A stretch of 64,000 bases of DNA from Hippophae tibetana (GCA_037013495.1 CM072807.1:12837001-12901000), one strand, 5' to 3'; positions 34,200 to 48,649 are shown, counted from the first letter of the stretch. Made by a program: numbers and translations. The notes: a model not told the origin generated them from the letters alone.

Positions 34200-35251
34200 C
34201 TTGATCTTTCTAAAGGTGCAAAGGTGAAATCATAATGATGATACTTAGGTGTTACTAAATGATTTGTATCCACCCCGAGATGATTTAGTTACAACCAATT
34301 CATTTTATACATTAATCAATTATGTAGTTTGTTGGGTACTATAGGCATGCTAGTATTCTTCTATATAAATCAATCTTTCACCAAAATTATGAAATTATTA
34401 TTTCATGGATAGTTTTGATGAATGAATGGTTTTTATTTCTCTTGGAATAATATTCATACCATAAGTGAGCTCATCAAAGTATGTCAAATTCAATAATTCA
34501 CCAGTTTGTATAACAACTTCACCTTTTGAGTGAGGTTCCCTTGCTTTATTACTTAAAGTGGTAACTAATTGGGGGAAAATAAACCCAAATGATGACTGTT
34601 TGTAGATGAATTTATCCCATAATGAATTAAATTCCCTACACCCATAGGCATTTTGGATGCGATTGCATATAGTAAAATTACTCTGTCTTTTTCAATAGTA
34701 TTGTAATGTTTGGTGGGCATTAGTCTTGACCATACAAAATATTTCCAAATATGAACAACCTTATCTAAATAGTTTGCTTCAAATCCCTTATATTTGTCAC
34801 CTGCATATATCTATTCAACATCTTGTATAGTGAAGATCTCTAATACTGTAGTACAGTCAACATTACTTAAATAATTTTCGTACTCTCCTTGCTAGATATT
34901 CACTAAGTAATAACATACAATTATATCATTTGGCCTAAACAGGACTAGTATTTTCCTTACTAAACTTTATTATCAATAACATCAAGAACATTCACATAGA
35001 ATTCCTAAACAATGGATTCAATAACATCATAAGGTTCTTATATAAACTTTTTCCATCCAAGAACTGATATGACATCCGTAATTCCCTCATGTTAGAATCA
35101 AATTCCATCTCTCTCATAGGTATAGATCCTTTATTCACTTATGCAGCTTTTTCAAAGTGCATTTTAGCCTCATATCTTGAAAATTTAAACCTATCATACT
35201 CTTTATAAGTGGAAACCTCTTTTTCCTTACTACTACCTTTTTTGGTCCCAT
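34200..35251 (-). pseudogene. element F accessory ORF, 'putative plant transposon protein'-type domain
   Basis: The ATG at 35251 opens a frame MGPKKGSSKEKEVSTYKEYD, then KFSRYEAKMHFEKAA, followed after stops by a conserved-looking core (about 34740-34600) that reads VWSRLMPTKHY..IEKDRVILLYAI. This matches my memory of the domain found next to gag in many non-autonomous plant LTR elements (start of ORF, xxRLLPTxH, a LLYAI-type helix, GxxI). Function unknown. Several stops and frameshifts; not functional here. Confidence 0.6.
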
Positions 35252-36399
35252 TTTCAAAAATTAAACAATATCTAAAATTTAGAAGTTCATATAAATGTCA
35301 AACAACAGCACAAATTTTTTCTAACCCCTATTTATCCTAATTAGGGTTTAGAACTCTAAAAAAATCACAAATATTTCACAAATTTTAGAGAATTTATTTT
35401 AAAGACTTAAAATCTAAAAATTTATGAATACTTTCTTGTGTTGTTTTGGATTGAGAAACACCCTTATTTGAAAATGAAGGTTTTTGAAAATTTATTTGTG
35501 AAATGTGTAGGAAATAGTTAGGAAAGTGATTTTTGTAAAAGATTTTAAAAAATTATTGAAGAAAGGTAGGACTTTTGAGAGTATTTGAAGTATTGTGGTG
35601 AGAGAGAAAATTAGGATTTATGTGAAAAGTGTGACAAAATGAGAGAAAATTTGGCCACTACGTAGGACTATTCATGCCACGACATGAAATTTTTAACTTC
35701 AAGTTGTTATGCCACAACGCATGAAAAAGCATGTCGTGGCACAATTCAAAATTTTTCTCACCTAGTTTACATTAACTATTCAATTTTTTAAAATATTATT
35801 ATAACAAATTAAATAGAAAAAATATATACTTAATTAAAATAATCACACAAAAGTCTATTTTAAAATAATAAAATAACAAATAAAATTAATTATCTATTTA
35901 AATTCAAACCAATAAAATAAAATAAAGTAATGGATTAACTCCTATCCAAGACTATATTTATCATCTGTAATGAGACATTGTTTAGGAGATTTCATCTTTT
36001 TTGAAACTCAATATCCCCTCATTATTGAGTTTTGTTGATTTTCTCACCTTGTAGTTATTTCTTGTCTTTCTTTTGAAAGTGTTTAGTCAACTACTCCATA
36101 TGTACTTACATTTTTTAATGGAAATTTTCACACAGTCCAACCTTTGATTAGTTTGTGATTGGTTGTCTTGGTCAACATGAACACAATGGAATGCATTCAT
36201 GTTGTCCTCTAGATTTGGCTAGTTGGGAGGAATCATAGGCATTTGTTGGTAGAATTGTTAGCCTGGTTGGTTTGGGCTCTAGGAAAATGGAGAGTTATTC
36301 TATCTCCAGAAGAAATTGGGATGATTCTTCTATTCTAGATTGTAGGTATTAACATTAGGATTGTACCTTGGTCTCGGTTGGTGGTATGTGTTGTGAGAA

Positions 36400-37090
36400 A
36401 TACAACTTCCTTGATCTATCGAGCAAGTTTCATTTGAACTTCACTTTGGAGCTTTTTTGATGGAAGTTAGCATCTAACATCTTAAAGAGATTATACATTT
36501 CTAAGGCATCCTTCACTCCATCACTTCTCCAGCAGCATTATCATTGATGATATGGAATTATTGTGTCAATCCATTATAGAAAAACTGATTCAACAACTAC
36601 AGAGGATAGCTGCGATGAGAACATTGAGTGAGAAAGAGTTTGAGCTTATCCCATGCTTTATGAAAATGTTCTCTCTTCATCTGAGAGAAAGTAGCAATCT
36701 TAGATCTCAACTTTTATGCTTTTTGGTGGGAGTATAATTTTCCCTTATATTTATTGTATACATTATCCTAGATCATCAGAGAACCTAGAGAGAGTGACAT
36801 TAGCCATGCCTTGGCCTTGTCTTTTATGGTGTATGAAAAATACCGCATTTTGATTTGATACTTGGTGAGTACATTGAGGGAGAATGTTTTGAGTAAAAGT
36901 AATGAAAAGATAGTAAGTCTCTATTAGGTAGTCCATTGAAGGACGGTAACATGAAAAAATGAATGTTTCTTAATTCATAGTTTTGAATAGCCTCACCCAG
37001 TTGGATTGAGACCGTAATAATGCTAATTAGTGGCCTTGCATACTCATTCCTTGTTGTTTTCCTAAGTGGTGGATTCTTTCTCATAATTGA
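36400..37090 (-). pseudogene. element F gag remnant
   Basis: The minus strand reads a gypsy-type gag N-terminal region: MRKNPPLRKTTRNEYARPLI, then YELRN...LPSFNGLPNRDLLSF, which fits the usual sequence around the capsid start. Further left, about 36740-36530, comes a segment with the WDKLK..L..C..H....LLNQFFYNGL pattern of the capsid C-terminal half. Frames are broken between blocks. Confidence 0.7.
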
Positions 37091-37741
37091 TGGTTCAAGT
37101 GGAGGATCAAAGTCTGGTTCACAAATTTATTTTCAAAACGCTATAAGACCTCAAAGTCCAACCTTTTTAAGAGCTTTTTAGGTCTATTTTTATTCTTATT
37201 GAAAGATGTGAAAGGGTTCCCTAAGGACCTCTTATTGCTTAAAGGTATAAAAACAGATATTTAAATCACTTCTTAAGTAGAAAAATAAAAATATAAAAAT
37301 AAATAGACAAATACATAAATCATTATATATTTGTACACAAAAATTCTAAACATGTAGTAAATAATAAATAATACACATGTTGAAAAATAAATTATACAAG
37401 AAAAAATTGTACAAAGATAATAAGTAAAAGAAATAAAATAATAAAAGAGTTAATAAATAAAGAAAAAAAAATTAAATTTAAAAAAAAAATTAAATTTAAA
37501 AAAAAAATTAAATTAAATAAAATAAATTAAGTTTTTTATTTTTAAATAAATAAAATCTTAAAATATTTTTTCATACAAAATAAAATAAAATTTAAAGTTT
37601 ATAATATCCAAAATTAATTAATATCCTAGATATTTAAAATTTTAAATAAAAGTCACAATATTTACCATACAAATATTTTGGTAAGATTTAATAATAAAAA
37701 TTTAAAAACGTTATTTCTCTCCAATAACGGTGCTAAAAACT

Positions 37742-39426
37742 TGATCCACAAAATATTGCATACAAATTTTATTTGATTTATAAAATAGCTTATAATTGCA
37801 CGAATTATTTATAGAAAATAATAAGTATATTTCAAAGGTTGGTCTAAAGAGGAATCATTTGATTTTTTAAATAATCTAACAAATTTTTAAAATAAAAAAT
37901 GTTAACCAAAACATCTTGTCACGATTTTGTTTTGTTTGAAGATCTAATCTAATGATGTAAAAATAAAGATAGATTCAATAATTATTTAAACAAATAAACA
38001 TTTGTCATGCATGGAAAAATTTATGAAATACATTAGTTAGTTAATTTTAGTTGCTCAATATTAATTATAATAGTAAATATATGGATTAAGATTATTGGTT
38101 TTTTTTTATAAGAAAATATCCTAAGAAGTTAAACCTTAATTTTTCACCTTTGGTGGGGTTGACACGTTAATTCTTAATTAAATTATACTTTTTTTCTAAA
38201 AGATTGACAAATTGTTTAATGGACACCTTTGGTGGAGCCAACACGTAAAATGACTTAAGTATCTAAAATTAACTTTTGGATATTAAAACTGTTATAAAAG
38301 ATATGTTGTTAATATATCTTTCAATAATTATTCTTACAAAAATATTTGAAATAGAGTTATCTAATTATCCAAATAATTAAATCCAAAAGCTAAGAGTTCA
38401 CTCTAAATTAAATTTAGATAATTAAATCCTAAATCTCATTCTCATATTTATTAAGAAAAATACTAAGCTATATACTTTTTTTTAACAAACTTTGTTTTAA
38501 TCTTGATGAAAAAATAAAACTTAATTCATTTTATAAAAAATGTTTACCTACTTTAATAATTTATAAGCATAATAACATTAATAATATCTCATATTATTTA
38601 TAGTCATGTATGCATATTTTAATAAATGATGAATAAATTAAACATATAGCATGTAAAATAATACATAAAAATAATGTGAAAAGAATACATTTAAATATAC
38701 CTCAATTGTATCTTTATAGAATCTTAGTATTATTTATGTTTTGGAAAACCTCTAAATAGAATTTCCAACAACATTTATTGAATTGAAACTAAAGTTACTA
38801 CATAAACTAGAATTGTTCAACTCCTAAACGAGAAAAGAACTTTGAAACTACTAAAAAGAAAGCTTAAGAAATCTTAAGAGAAAACTAAGAAGTTAAAAGG
38901 ATAAGGATCTAAGGAATATATTTTTACATTGCAACAGGGGTCCAATTTAAAGGTATTAAAAAGGTGAAAAATATGGATCATAATATTGGTGCTACGACAC
39001 ACATTTCTTTTACTCTCTCCATGGCACACAATATTTTCATGCCACATCCCGCCTAAATTTTATAAGACTATTGATTCTCACTCCTTTAGCCTCGCATCAT
39101 AGCATAATAAACTTCTACCATATGACCCATGTTAATCTGATTAACTTTGGACCCATATTTTCTTGTATATCCTTTTTCAAGGCTTAGAACATATGTAACG
39201 CTTTACATATGTTATCTTTTAAGCTTTAAAGTTGTAATGGAATACTTTTAGATATATTCTTCAAGTGTTGATCAATTATATATTTTGAAGCGAAAATACC
39301 TAGAAAATAATAAAACATCCTCCTGATTCCCGAAAAGATATATTTGTTTAAAATGATAATAAAATTAAAAATATATTTAATTATTTAATATGCATAAAAT
39401 CACGATATATTAAGTGTTTTTGAGCA
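37742..39426 (-). repeat. 5' LTR of element F (right)
   Basis: About 1685 bp, partner of 30450-32206, with many substitutions and small indels. The primer-site remnant lies immediately to its left (about 37710-37738). Confidence 0.85.
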
Positions 39427-40400
39427 ATCATTAACCGTGACATAATATTAGGAATAAAATGATACCATTATTATCCTAATAATGTTCAAAAATAAACTAA
39501 AGGATATAGAATTATATTTTAATGGAAGCCAAACAAACATATCAAAAAATAAATAACAATAGTAAAAACTTTAATTGGTTTAGCAGAATAAATGGATATA
39601 GTACAAAAATCAAACATCAAGTCATTACAATAAATTTATAGAATAAAGAAATGAAATACAAAAAGAATTCCTAAAAGTATAAGAATATGGTTTTAATAAG
39701 AAATTACAAGAAAATGTACATAATAAATTTATAGAATTAAGAAGAGATGCAAATACATACCCAGAGATAATGAAATTATAGGTTATAAGTTTGATAAATT
39801 TATATATTAAAAGAAGAACCATCTAAGAGATCATACATTGATACTTAGGAATGAGAAAAGAAAAGAATAAGGAAAAAACCCAAAAATAAAAAAAAAACTA
39901 TTATCTCAATTTAATGAAATATAAAAAAGAATTAGAATAACAATTTATGTACCTTGAGAATAGGAACATAGAAAAATTAGTTGGTAACCGTAACAGATGA
40001 AAAATTAGAACGATATTATAATGAAAAGTTTTGTACAAACAAAGAGGAAGATAATATGAAAATAGTCAGGTAAAGTGATTCTGAACCAAAAAATATGATC
40101 CAAATTAATTATATGAAACTATTTCTTTACAAATTACTCATTAAGAAGGAATACCTAACCCACATAGAGAAGAAAGAAGTAGGCAAAGGTTAGAAGGACT
40201 TGACCTTTCTTAGAGAATAAAATAACCTCCTAAAGTGAAAAAAGAGTTACATTGGGAAACTTGAAGTAGTATCTCACCAGAATTCAAACATCATGGAAAT
40301 TATAGATCTTATCTTTTAGATTTAGGTTGTATAAGAGATAGAAAAAAACTTTAGATGAATGATCTAATGGTATGAGTATAATCATATAAACTTCTCTAAC
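39427..40400. other. AT-rich DNA between element F and the pararetroviral fossil
   Basis: No feature assigned. Part of it could be the upstream end of the viral remnant, but I could not match any frame to a viral domain. Confidence 0.4.
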
Positions 40401-42972
40401 AACACAATCAAATAATTCAACTTATAAAGTCTTAGTAGCTCACAAAATGACAAAAAATGTTAAAATTTAGTTTACAAATTTAACATAATAATATTTAAAA
40501 ATGTAGGTGAATGCTCTTACAGGTAGGCAATACTTAGATACTACAATAAATGAAACATACAAGGAATTTATTAGAGAAGATAAAGGTAGTCATATCACTG
40601 AATCCAGTAAATATGAATTTGAAAAAGTCAAATAGAATTTAATACATATTAAAAATATGATATGTGTTATATAGATTCATTTATTTGTGAATAAGAAATG
40701 CATTATCTTAAGTTACCACTGATGCAAGAAACTTATAAGAAAATATTGTTTTTCAAAAATTACGTGAAATATTACATAAAACTATAATAGAAGGATGAAA
40801 TAAAAAAAATGTGAAAACTATATGAGACACCTTACGAGGAAGAACAAGAACTCTTAAGAAATAGATAGTAATTAAATATTACAATGATAAAATCTATTGT
40901 GGTACAAAATATTTTAGGATGTTAGAAAAATATAGATATAACATAAAATCTTACAAGGAAAAGTATAAAAAGTATAAAAAATATAAAAAATTCAAAACAT
41001 TCAAAAGGTCTAGATTTAGAAAATAAGGCTTTCAAAAATATAAGAGAAGATAAAACAAAAAACGTTATAGAAAAAGACAATTTAGAATAAAAATAAATGA
41101 GCCACTAGAAAACAAAAATTATAACCCATTAGGGAAAAATAAATACAAATGTTGGATCTACAATGAGGAATGATATTATGTTAATGAATGTCCTAACAAA
41201 CTTCAACCTAAAAAAATAAATTAAAAAGGAATTTTAACATAAATAAAAAATCTTAAAAGAATCTTTTAATATGGAATTAAAGCCAATCGATGAATCAAAT
41301 AAAGATAATACTTGTAGTATTTATTTATTAGAAAAAACTGATAAAGAAATAACTGATTCAAAATATAAATATTCTTCATTAGAAGATGAATAATTTATAT
41401 AGTATTACAAATCCAAATAGTACATATAGTAAGATAGCATTGAAATTTAAAAGTTACACATGTTACTATTTACATGCATATGTAAATATCGAAGGTAATA
41501 TGTGTGTAGCTATTAAATACATATTCCCAAAAGAACTTTAGAAATAATCATTAAATAATTTAATTTTAAGAATTGCTAACAATATTATTATAAATCTTAA
41601 TAAAATCTTAAAAGATACAGATATAATGATAGGAGTAGAGAAATTTCATTATCCTACCATATATCAACAAGAAACAATAGTTAATGTATCAATAAAAAAT
41701 GATTTTCTAACTTATATAATTTTTTTACACAATATTTAAATAAAATAAGTCTAATAATACTAGTTATTGAAATCATTTATATGTCAAAAGTATGAAATGT
41801 TTTGACCGTATCAAATCCAACTTTTATGGAAGAATATAAAAAGCTAAAACATGGTGAGATGGATACAAAGAAAGAACAAAAACACTATTTAAAAAAAGTT
41901 TCCCTACAGATAGAAGAGAAACAAATTTTTTTCTTAATAAAATCCAGAAGATAAAACCTTAACAAATATAAAAAAAACTATTAAAAATAATAAGCTTAGA
42001 AAATCTTTTAGACCCAAAAGTAAATAAATCTAAAACGATTGCTAACTAAGAGATTCTAACAAAGTCATTAGAGTAAAACATATGATTTATACTCTAGAAG
42101 ACAAAATTGAGTTTGAAAAACAAATTCAAGTACTTTTAGAACTAAAAGTCATAATACCAAGTTATTCGCCTCACTCTAGTCCAATATTTTTAGTAAAAAA
42201 AAAAGCTGAAAAAAGAAGAGGAAAAAAGAGAATTTCAATAAACCTCAAAGCATTGAATAAATAAACCATTGATAATTAATACTTTATTAAAAAAAAATTA
42301 TTATCATTAATAAAATGAAAGAAATATTTCTCAAGTTTTCATTACATAAGTGAATTTTGACAAATACGACTAAATGAGGAATCTCGAAAACTAACGACAT
42401 TTAGTTTTCTCACAATTCCAATAGATTATTGTACCATTCAGATTAAAACAAGTTCTAGGTATTTTTCAAAGGAATATGAATATTTTTAAGAAATTACAAA
42501 ATATTTATTGTGTTAACATAGATGATATTTTAGTTTTTAGTAATGAATTAAATAAATATTTTTTGAATATTATTAATATTTTATAAGAATGCAATAAAAA
42601 ATGCATCGTATTTTATAAGAAGAAAACAATAACTATTCAATATAAAATTAAGTATTTAGGGTTATAAATTGAAGATAAAAATATAATTTACTACCTCTTA
42701 TACTAAATAATATGCAAGAATTTTCTATTGAATTAAAAGAAAAAAGTCAATTACAAAGATCCTTAGGATGTTTAACATATGTTGAAGCAAACATAAAAAA
42801 CTTGCAGAAATGCAAAAACCTTTACAAACAAAATTGAACAAAATATCATATTTGAAAATGAACAAAACAAGATATTTTATTCATGGATGAGGAAAAAGCA
42901 CATGAATTGTTTTTACCCACTTTGTGCCACCTAGGTCTAGATGATAAAATAATAATTGAAATATATATAAAA
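40400..42972 (+). pseudogene. endogenous caulimovirid remnant: coat-protein tail, protease, reverse transcriptase
   Basis: Decayed plant pararetrovirus sequence on the plus strand. In order: a Lys/Arg/Tyr-rich basic stretch (about 40960-41100) leading into a broken zinc knuckle (41150-41200) that keeps its first and last Cys while the second Cys and the His are replaced by Tyr and a stop lies between; a protease region ending in the conserved YPTIYQQET block (41650-41676); and the RT, opening with IPSYSPHSSPIFLVKKKAE (about 42154-42210) and keeping NIDDIL (42515-42532). The thumb/connection follows (LQRSLGCLTYVE near 42760). Many stops and frameshifts throughout. RNase H starts at about 42949 and is cut by copia G. 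Non-functional. Confidence 0.85.
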
Positions 42973-43366
42973 AATAATACATGGATAAACAAGTTAAGAA
43001 TAAAAATGTATTATTATAAATAAAAATTCATAAATACAAATATGTATAAATTTTAAATGCAAAATTTAAATAATATAAAATAGGAAAGAGCATGGATCGA
43101 GACCCCTATATCACACGGTATCCTTAAGAATTCAGAATACTTATCTCTCACGATACAATGATAAACTAGTAGCAAATATACACCACTATTTTCTATTTCA
43201 ATTAATTGTACACATGTCTCAACTCTATCAGAAAGAACCTAATTCTATATTGAAAATACAAAAAATGAAAATAATTTTTTTCTCTTTCTTTTCTTTTGCT
43301 TTTTTATACTCTGTTCTTTATGTGCTTTTTTTTCATCTCCCTATACTTTCGCACCATTTCCTCAAT

Positions 43367-43405
<39 letters not shown>

Positions 43406-43578
43406 CGAGATAAAAGGAAATAAAAACAAAAAACAATAAAAGCTAAATAAATGGTTTAAACAACAGTAGGAAAGTAAACAACCTAAATAGGCACAACAAA
43501 AAATAAAATTAAAGTGAAATAATAATTTTATGTTTCAATTTTAATTCATAATGTTTTCAATAATTTTCCACATGAATG
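42973..43578 (-). repeat. 3' LTR of copia G (left)
   Basis: About 606 bp, ends approximate. Contains TA and GA microsatellites at about 43367-43405 that are shorter in the right LTR. Confidence 0.7.
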
Positions 43579-44399
43579 AAAATTGAAGTAGATTTCAAAA
43601 TTTTGATGTGAAAATAGAGTTCAATGGTTCAAAACCTGCATATGATAGGTAAGTATTATTACCCATTGAACCTTCCCTTATGAAAGTACCTTATTGTGTA
43701 ACTAGTAGACAGGTTGTTCTTGAATTGTCATGTCATTTATGTAAGTGACAACATACTTCACACATGAGTCTTTTATGAAATAATTCAATTCTCACTGTTA
43801 TGTTCATTTTGTCCATAAACATATGTCTAATTCTGTGAGAGGTTTTAAAGAATTAAGCCATATACAATTCTCTTTCAAAACGATCATGTTTCTCTTTCAT
43901 ATAGGTGATCTCTTATCTATAAGAGTAATTCATAAAGAGTAACTCACATACTCCGTTCAATATTATCTTCATAAGAATCATTAAAAGCCTTAGCTTAACT
44001 TATATCTTATGGATATCAATTTTTTCATCATATGAATAGAATTGAGGGTAAACCTTAACAATGATCTTACCAATTCTTTACAACTAGATGGTCCATTTAA
44101 ACCTAGATCTTGGAATCTCAAGTCAACCAAGTTGAGTTTCCTTTGTAAATCTTTATTCATTCATAGGTTTTAGCCATATTCTCCTTGATGAATTATCAAC
44201 TAACTCTTGATTTAACTCATTAGTTAGCAAATCTATTATGTTATCCTTTGACTTTACATAATAAACAGAGATAACCCCAGTTGAGAGTAGTTGTCTAATG
44301 ATATGATGTATATGTCGAAACTTACCATTGTATATATTCCTCTATGTCCTGCCAATAACCAATTGACTATCACAATATATGCATATTATAGGCATATGC

Positions 44400-47300
44400 T
44401 TCAGCCACTTAGGTATACTCTCTAAGAAATTTGTAGCCATTTGGATTCTTTGCCACATTTATCCAAAGTGATGAACTCATATTCTATTATGGATCTAGCA
44501 ATGCACATCTATTTAAAATATTTCTATGAAACTACTATACCACCCATTGTGAATACATATCCATTGGTAGACTTTGAGTCTTTCATGTTAGATATCTAAT
44601 TTGCATCACTATATCTTTCTATTACACCTGGATATCTTGTGTAATGCAGTCAATAGTTATATGTATATCTTAAGTATCTAAGTAGTCTTGTAATACTTTT
44701 CCAATGATCAAATCCAAGATTGTTGGCATATCTACTTAGTTTACTTACAACATAAGCTATGTTCAATCTTGTACAACTCATCAATTACATAAAAATTTCT
44801 ATCACTTTATAATATTTCAATTGAGACACACTTTCACCTCTATTCTTAGATAGGTGTAGATTTACATCTACCAGTGTTCTAACAATTTCAGAATCACATT
44901 ATTGAATTTCTGAACTATCTTGTCAACATAATGACATTTACTAAGAATGAGACTACTTGATATCCTTGATAAATTAATTTCAAAAATTAGATCAATAAGT
45001 CTCATATCTTTCATGTCAAACCTTGAATTCAACATATTCTTAGTAGATTTGATCATTTGATCATTAATACCCACAATTAGCATGTCATCAACGTAAAGAG
45101 GCACCATGACATAACCATTTTCAATGTCATGACATATACACATTTGTCATATTTGTTGATTTTAAAGCCATTTGTTCTCATGAAATTATCAATTTTTTCA
45201 TGCCACTCTTTTGGTGCTTATTTTAAGCCATATAATAACTTCACCAATTTACAGACCTTTTCCTTATTGTCCTAGGCTAGAAAAACCCTAGGGTGGTTTC
45301 ATGTAGATTTCTTCATCTACCTATCAATTTAGAAAGACTATTTTTACATCCATTTTTTGTATTTCAAGATTTTACAAAATTGTAATAGTAATTATCATCC
45401 TTATGGATGTTATTCTTGTCACATGAGAATAAGTATAAAATTGATCAAGGCCATACCATTTTTTGTATCCCTTAATTACAAGCATAGTCTCTTACTTTTC
45501 AATTGATCTATGTAGTTTATGTTTTCTTGTGAAAATTCACTCGAACCCTAGTGTTTTACTTCTTGGAGGTAAATTAACTACTTTCCAAGTATGATTTCAC
45601 AAAATGGACTAAATTTTACTATTAATGACCTATTTCCATTAAGGACCTTTAGAAGATTTCACAACCTCTTCATAGGTTGAGGTTCACTTTCTCGCAAATA
45701 GGTTAGGAAATTTAGACCATAGGATATTTATGTCTTAACCCTCTTGCTACTTATGGGTTCAACCTCTATCTCATTCTTAACCTCTTTTAAGGTTATTTAT
45801 ATTCACTTTCTTCATTTATAGTCTCATAAGTTCGTTTAGAGAACTTGATTCTCCTTGAGATTTACCTGAACATACATGTTCAAAGAATGATGCATTCCTT
45901 AATTCTATTATCGTGTTCTTGTGTATGTATGGGATCTTTGACTCATGCACAAGAAAACAATAAGCACTACTATTATGTACATATCCAATGAATATACAAT
46001 CTATTATTTTTGGACGTATCTTCACTTTCTTAGGTATAATTACGGCTACTTTAGCAAGAAACCCAACACTTAAATATTTATAGGAAGATACTCTTCCTTT
46101 AAGGTACAATTATGTGGTAACCCAGAACCTAATAGCTTTACGCATTCATCATTTCTTTTAAGGTACAATTCTTACGTTCAGTAACTCTATTTTGCTTAGA
46201 TGAATAAAACATTGTGGTTTATGTATAATTTCGTGTTGTGAATAAAATTCACCAAATGATGCTTCATACTCATCGTCATGATCACTATGTAGTACCTTAA
46301 TTTTCTTATTGAGTTAATTTTCATCTTTTTAGCTTTATCTTTGCTTTTAAGCAAATACACATAACAATATTTCTTGCTATCATCAATAAAAGTAATAAAA
46401 TACTTATTACCACTCCTTGTTCAAAGAAATTTCAAATCAAATAGATCACTATGGTTAAATCAAGGGGTTTAGTGTTCCTATCAATCGAATGGAACGATGA
46501 CCTAGTCATTTTTACCTCAACTCAAGTCTTGCAATTTTGTTTGGAATCAATTTGAAAAGTAGGTATATTATCCAAGTTAATTGATCTATGCAATATATCA
46601 TAGTTGATATGACTTAGTCTATTAGGCCCTACATTGAAATATTCAAGCAAGCAAGTATAAGAATTAACTTTATTAATTTTCTTAGCATTATTGTTATAAC
46701 ATTGAGTCTAAAAATCTCATTACACATGTACCTTTTGCCCACAAATATACCTCTTTTGGTCAACATGGCCTTGTCTGACTTAAAGACAATTATAAAGCTA
46801 TGTGTATTTAGTAATGAATTAGATACAAGGTTCTTGCAAATCTTAGGCACAAATAATACATTGTTCAGAGTTAGATTCTTCTTAGAGGTTATCTTCGGTA
46901 CTACTCTCCCTTGTCTGTCAACAATAAAAGTAATAGAGTTTCCCATAAATAGCTTTTCCCCATCCTTTATAGATTCAAAAGTGGTAAATAGATCCTTTTT
47001 TGAGCAAACGTTTTTGGTTACAACAATATAAATCCACCACCCCTTTGGGTTTGACCCCACTATGTTTACCTAAGAGACGATTGCACACTAGTCAATATCG
47101 AAGATATTTTGAGTGATATCATCAACCACGTTTGTCTCACGGTTCCTATTTCTCTTTGAAAACTTATAGTTTGAGGCTTTATATCATGTCCTCTGACAAT
47201 TAAAGAAAATCCCTTGAAGCTTGACTTCTTAAAAATTGCTTCTTTATGTCCCAACTTAGACTCTTTACAATTTCCTTATCCATGTACTTATTGTGCTTGG

Positions 47301-47937
47301 AGGTTTTACCATACTCTATTACATTAGGCTTAGGTGCCGATGGATATACACTCTTTTAGAAAAAAACATTGTTGTCTTCTTTCACCTTAAATCTTATATG
47401 CAAGTTTTTCAAAGACACTTTGTTTCTCTTATGTTTAAGGTAGGCCTTGAACTCTATCCATGAAGGGGACAAATTATCAATAATAGTTGCAACTTGGAAA
47501 GTCTCACTCAATATCATTCCTTTATCATGCATATTTGTTAAAATATATTGGAGTTTACGTACTTGACTACATATTGATTTATAGTCCATCATCTTATAAT
47601 TAAGAAAGTGACCAATTAATTATTTCTTGGCACCAGTATTTTTAGTTTCATACTTCCAGTCCAGTGACTCCCACAAGTCTTCAGTCGTCTTCTCCTTATT
47701 ATACTCATTATACAAGGATTCGATTAAGCTATTTAAAACATAGTTCCAACATTGGTAATCAGAATGCCTTCATGCTTCAATTACACTGATAGATTGAAAA
47801 TTTTGCTCACCTTTAGGTTGATTGAGGGGTTTTTCAATCAAGAATATTGCAAGATAAAAGGTGGTAATATAAAATATCATCTTACTCCCCCACGCTTTAA
47901 AGTTCAACCCATTGAACTTATTTGATTTCTTTGCCAT
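44400..47937 (-). pseudogene. copia G gag-pol, broken
   Basis: Gag starts at the ATG at 47937 (MAKKSNKFNGLNFKAW). Further gag at 47592-47356 (VATIIDNLSPSW, LHIRFKVKED). Protease near 47040, where the expected DSGAT is degraded (WWIYIVVTKNVCSKKD). The integrase C-terminal part is at 46109-45816 (DCIFIGYVHNSSAYCFLV). RT is at 45143-44868 (VPLYVDDMLIVG). The RNase H is decayed, to about 44400. Many stops; non-functional. Confidence 0.82.
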
Positions 47938-48063
47938 ATCATGGTTCAAAGGAACCTAAACCTACAACAACGGGCTAATCCCATGGGTCACATACGACAT
48001 CATCATTTGGTTCACATTAGAACCATACATGATGAGCAAAAAAATTATCTTAAGACTATAGGA

Positions 48064-48648
48064 AATAATACGTGGTTGAACAAGTTAAAAATAAAAACGT
48101 ATCATTCTAAATCATATATACATAAATACAAATATATATATATATATATATTATGAATACAAAAGTTAACTAATATAAATTAGGAAACAATATAAAAATG
48201 ACCGAGACCTTTGTATTATACAATGTTCTTCAGATAATTGTTTTGCTCAAGTGTTTCAGAATTCTATAAATTTATCTCTCAATATACAACAATCAACTAA
48301 TTAACAAATATACATCATTATTTGCTACTTTAATGAACTGTCAGTGTGTGAGCTCTACAAAAAGACAAAAAAGAATCTAGCTCTAGATTGAAAATATTAA
48401 AAATTAAAAATAATTTTTTTCTTCCTTTTCTTTTGGTTTTCCATACTCTGTTCTTTCTGTGTTTTTTGTCTCCCTATACTCTCTCTCTCCTTATATATAT
48501 ATAGGACAGTAGGGAAATAAAAAACCTAAATAGGAACAATAAAAAATAAAATTAAAGAAAAATAACAGTTTAATGTTTCAATTTTAAAGCAAGAATCGTT
48601 TTAATTTTAATTCATAAAATTTTTTAACAACAGATGTTTCACATGAAT
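48064..48648 (-). repeat. 5' LTR of copia G (right)
   Basis: About 585 bp, ends approximate; partner of the left LTR. The gag start lies about 130 bp to its left. Confidence 0.7.
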
Positions 48649-48649
48649 A

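Larger units (their letters stand above)
30450..39426 (-). mobile_element. LTR retrotransposon F, gypsy-like, apparently pol-less, about 9 kb
   Basis: Two long diverged direct repeats (30450-32206 and 37742-39426) flank a 5.5-kb interior. The element is on the minus strand: just inside the right LTR the reverse strand reads agcaccgttattgg, a decayed version of the tggcgccgttgccgg primer site used by many plant gypsy elements, and a purine tract (gttggttgggga) abuts the left LTR. Flanks ttcat and atcat are near-matching 5-bp duplications. The interior carries a gag remnant and a plant-specific accessory ORF, but I found no protease, RT or integrase. LTR divergence shows it is old. Confidence 0.8.
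42973..48648 (-). mobile_element. Ty1/copia retrotransposon G, inserted in the viral fossil
   Basis: Minus-strand copia with long AT-rich LTRs: left (3') about 42973-43578, right (5') about 48064-48648. They align through blocks such as caagttaaNaataaaaaNgtat, tgaaaatanNaaaaa and taNtttaatgtttcaattttaa. Gag, protease, integrase, RT and RNase H follow right to left. The exact LTR ends and the target duplication are not resolved because the flanks are also AT-rich. Insertion lies within the RNase H of the caulimovirid, whose coding sequence resumes at about 48650. Confidence 0.8.

Noticed and set aside
40950..41010. CRISPR-like or satellite repeat in the aaagtataaaaagtataaaa stretch
   Set aside because: The repeats are Lys/Tyr codons of the basic coat-protein region of the viral remnant; no spacers, and this is a plant genome.
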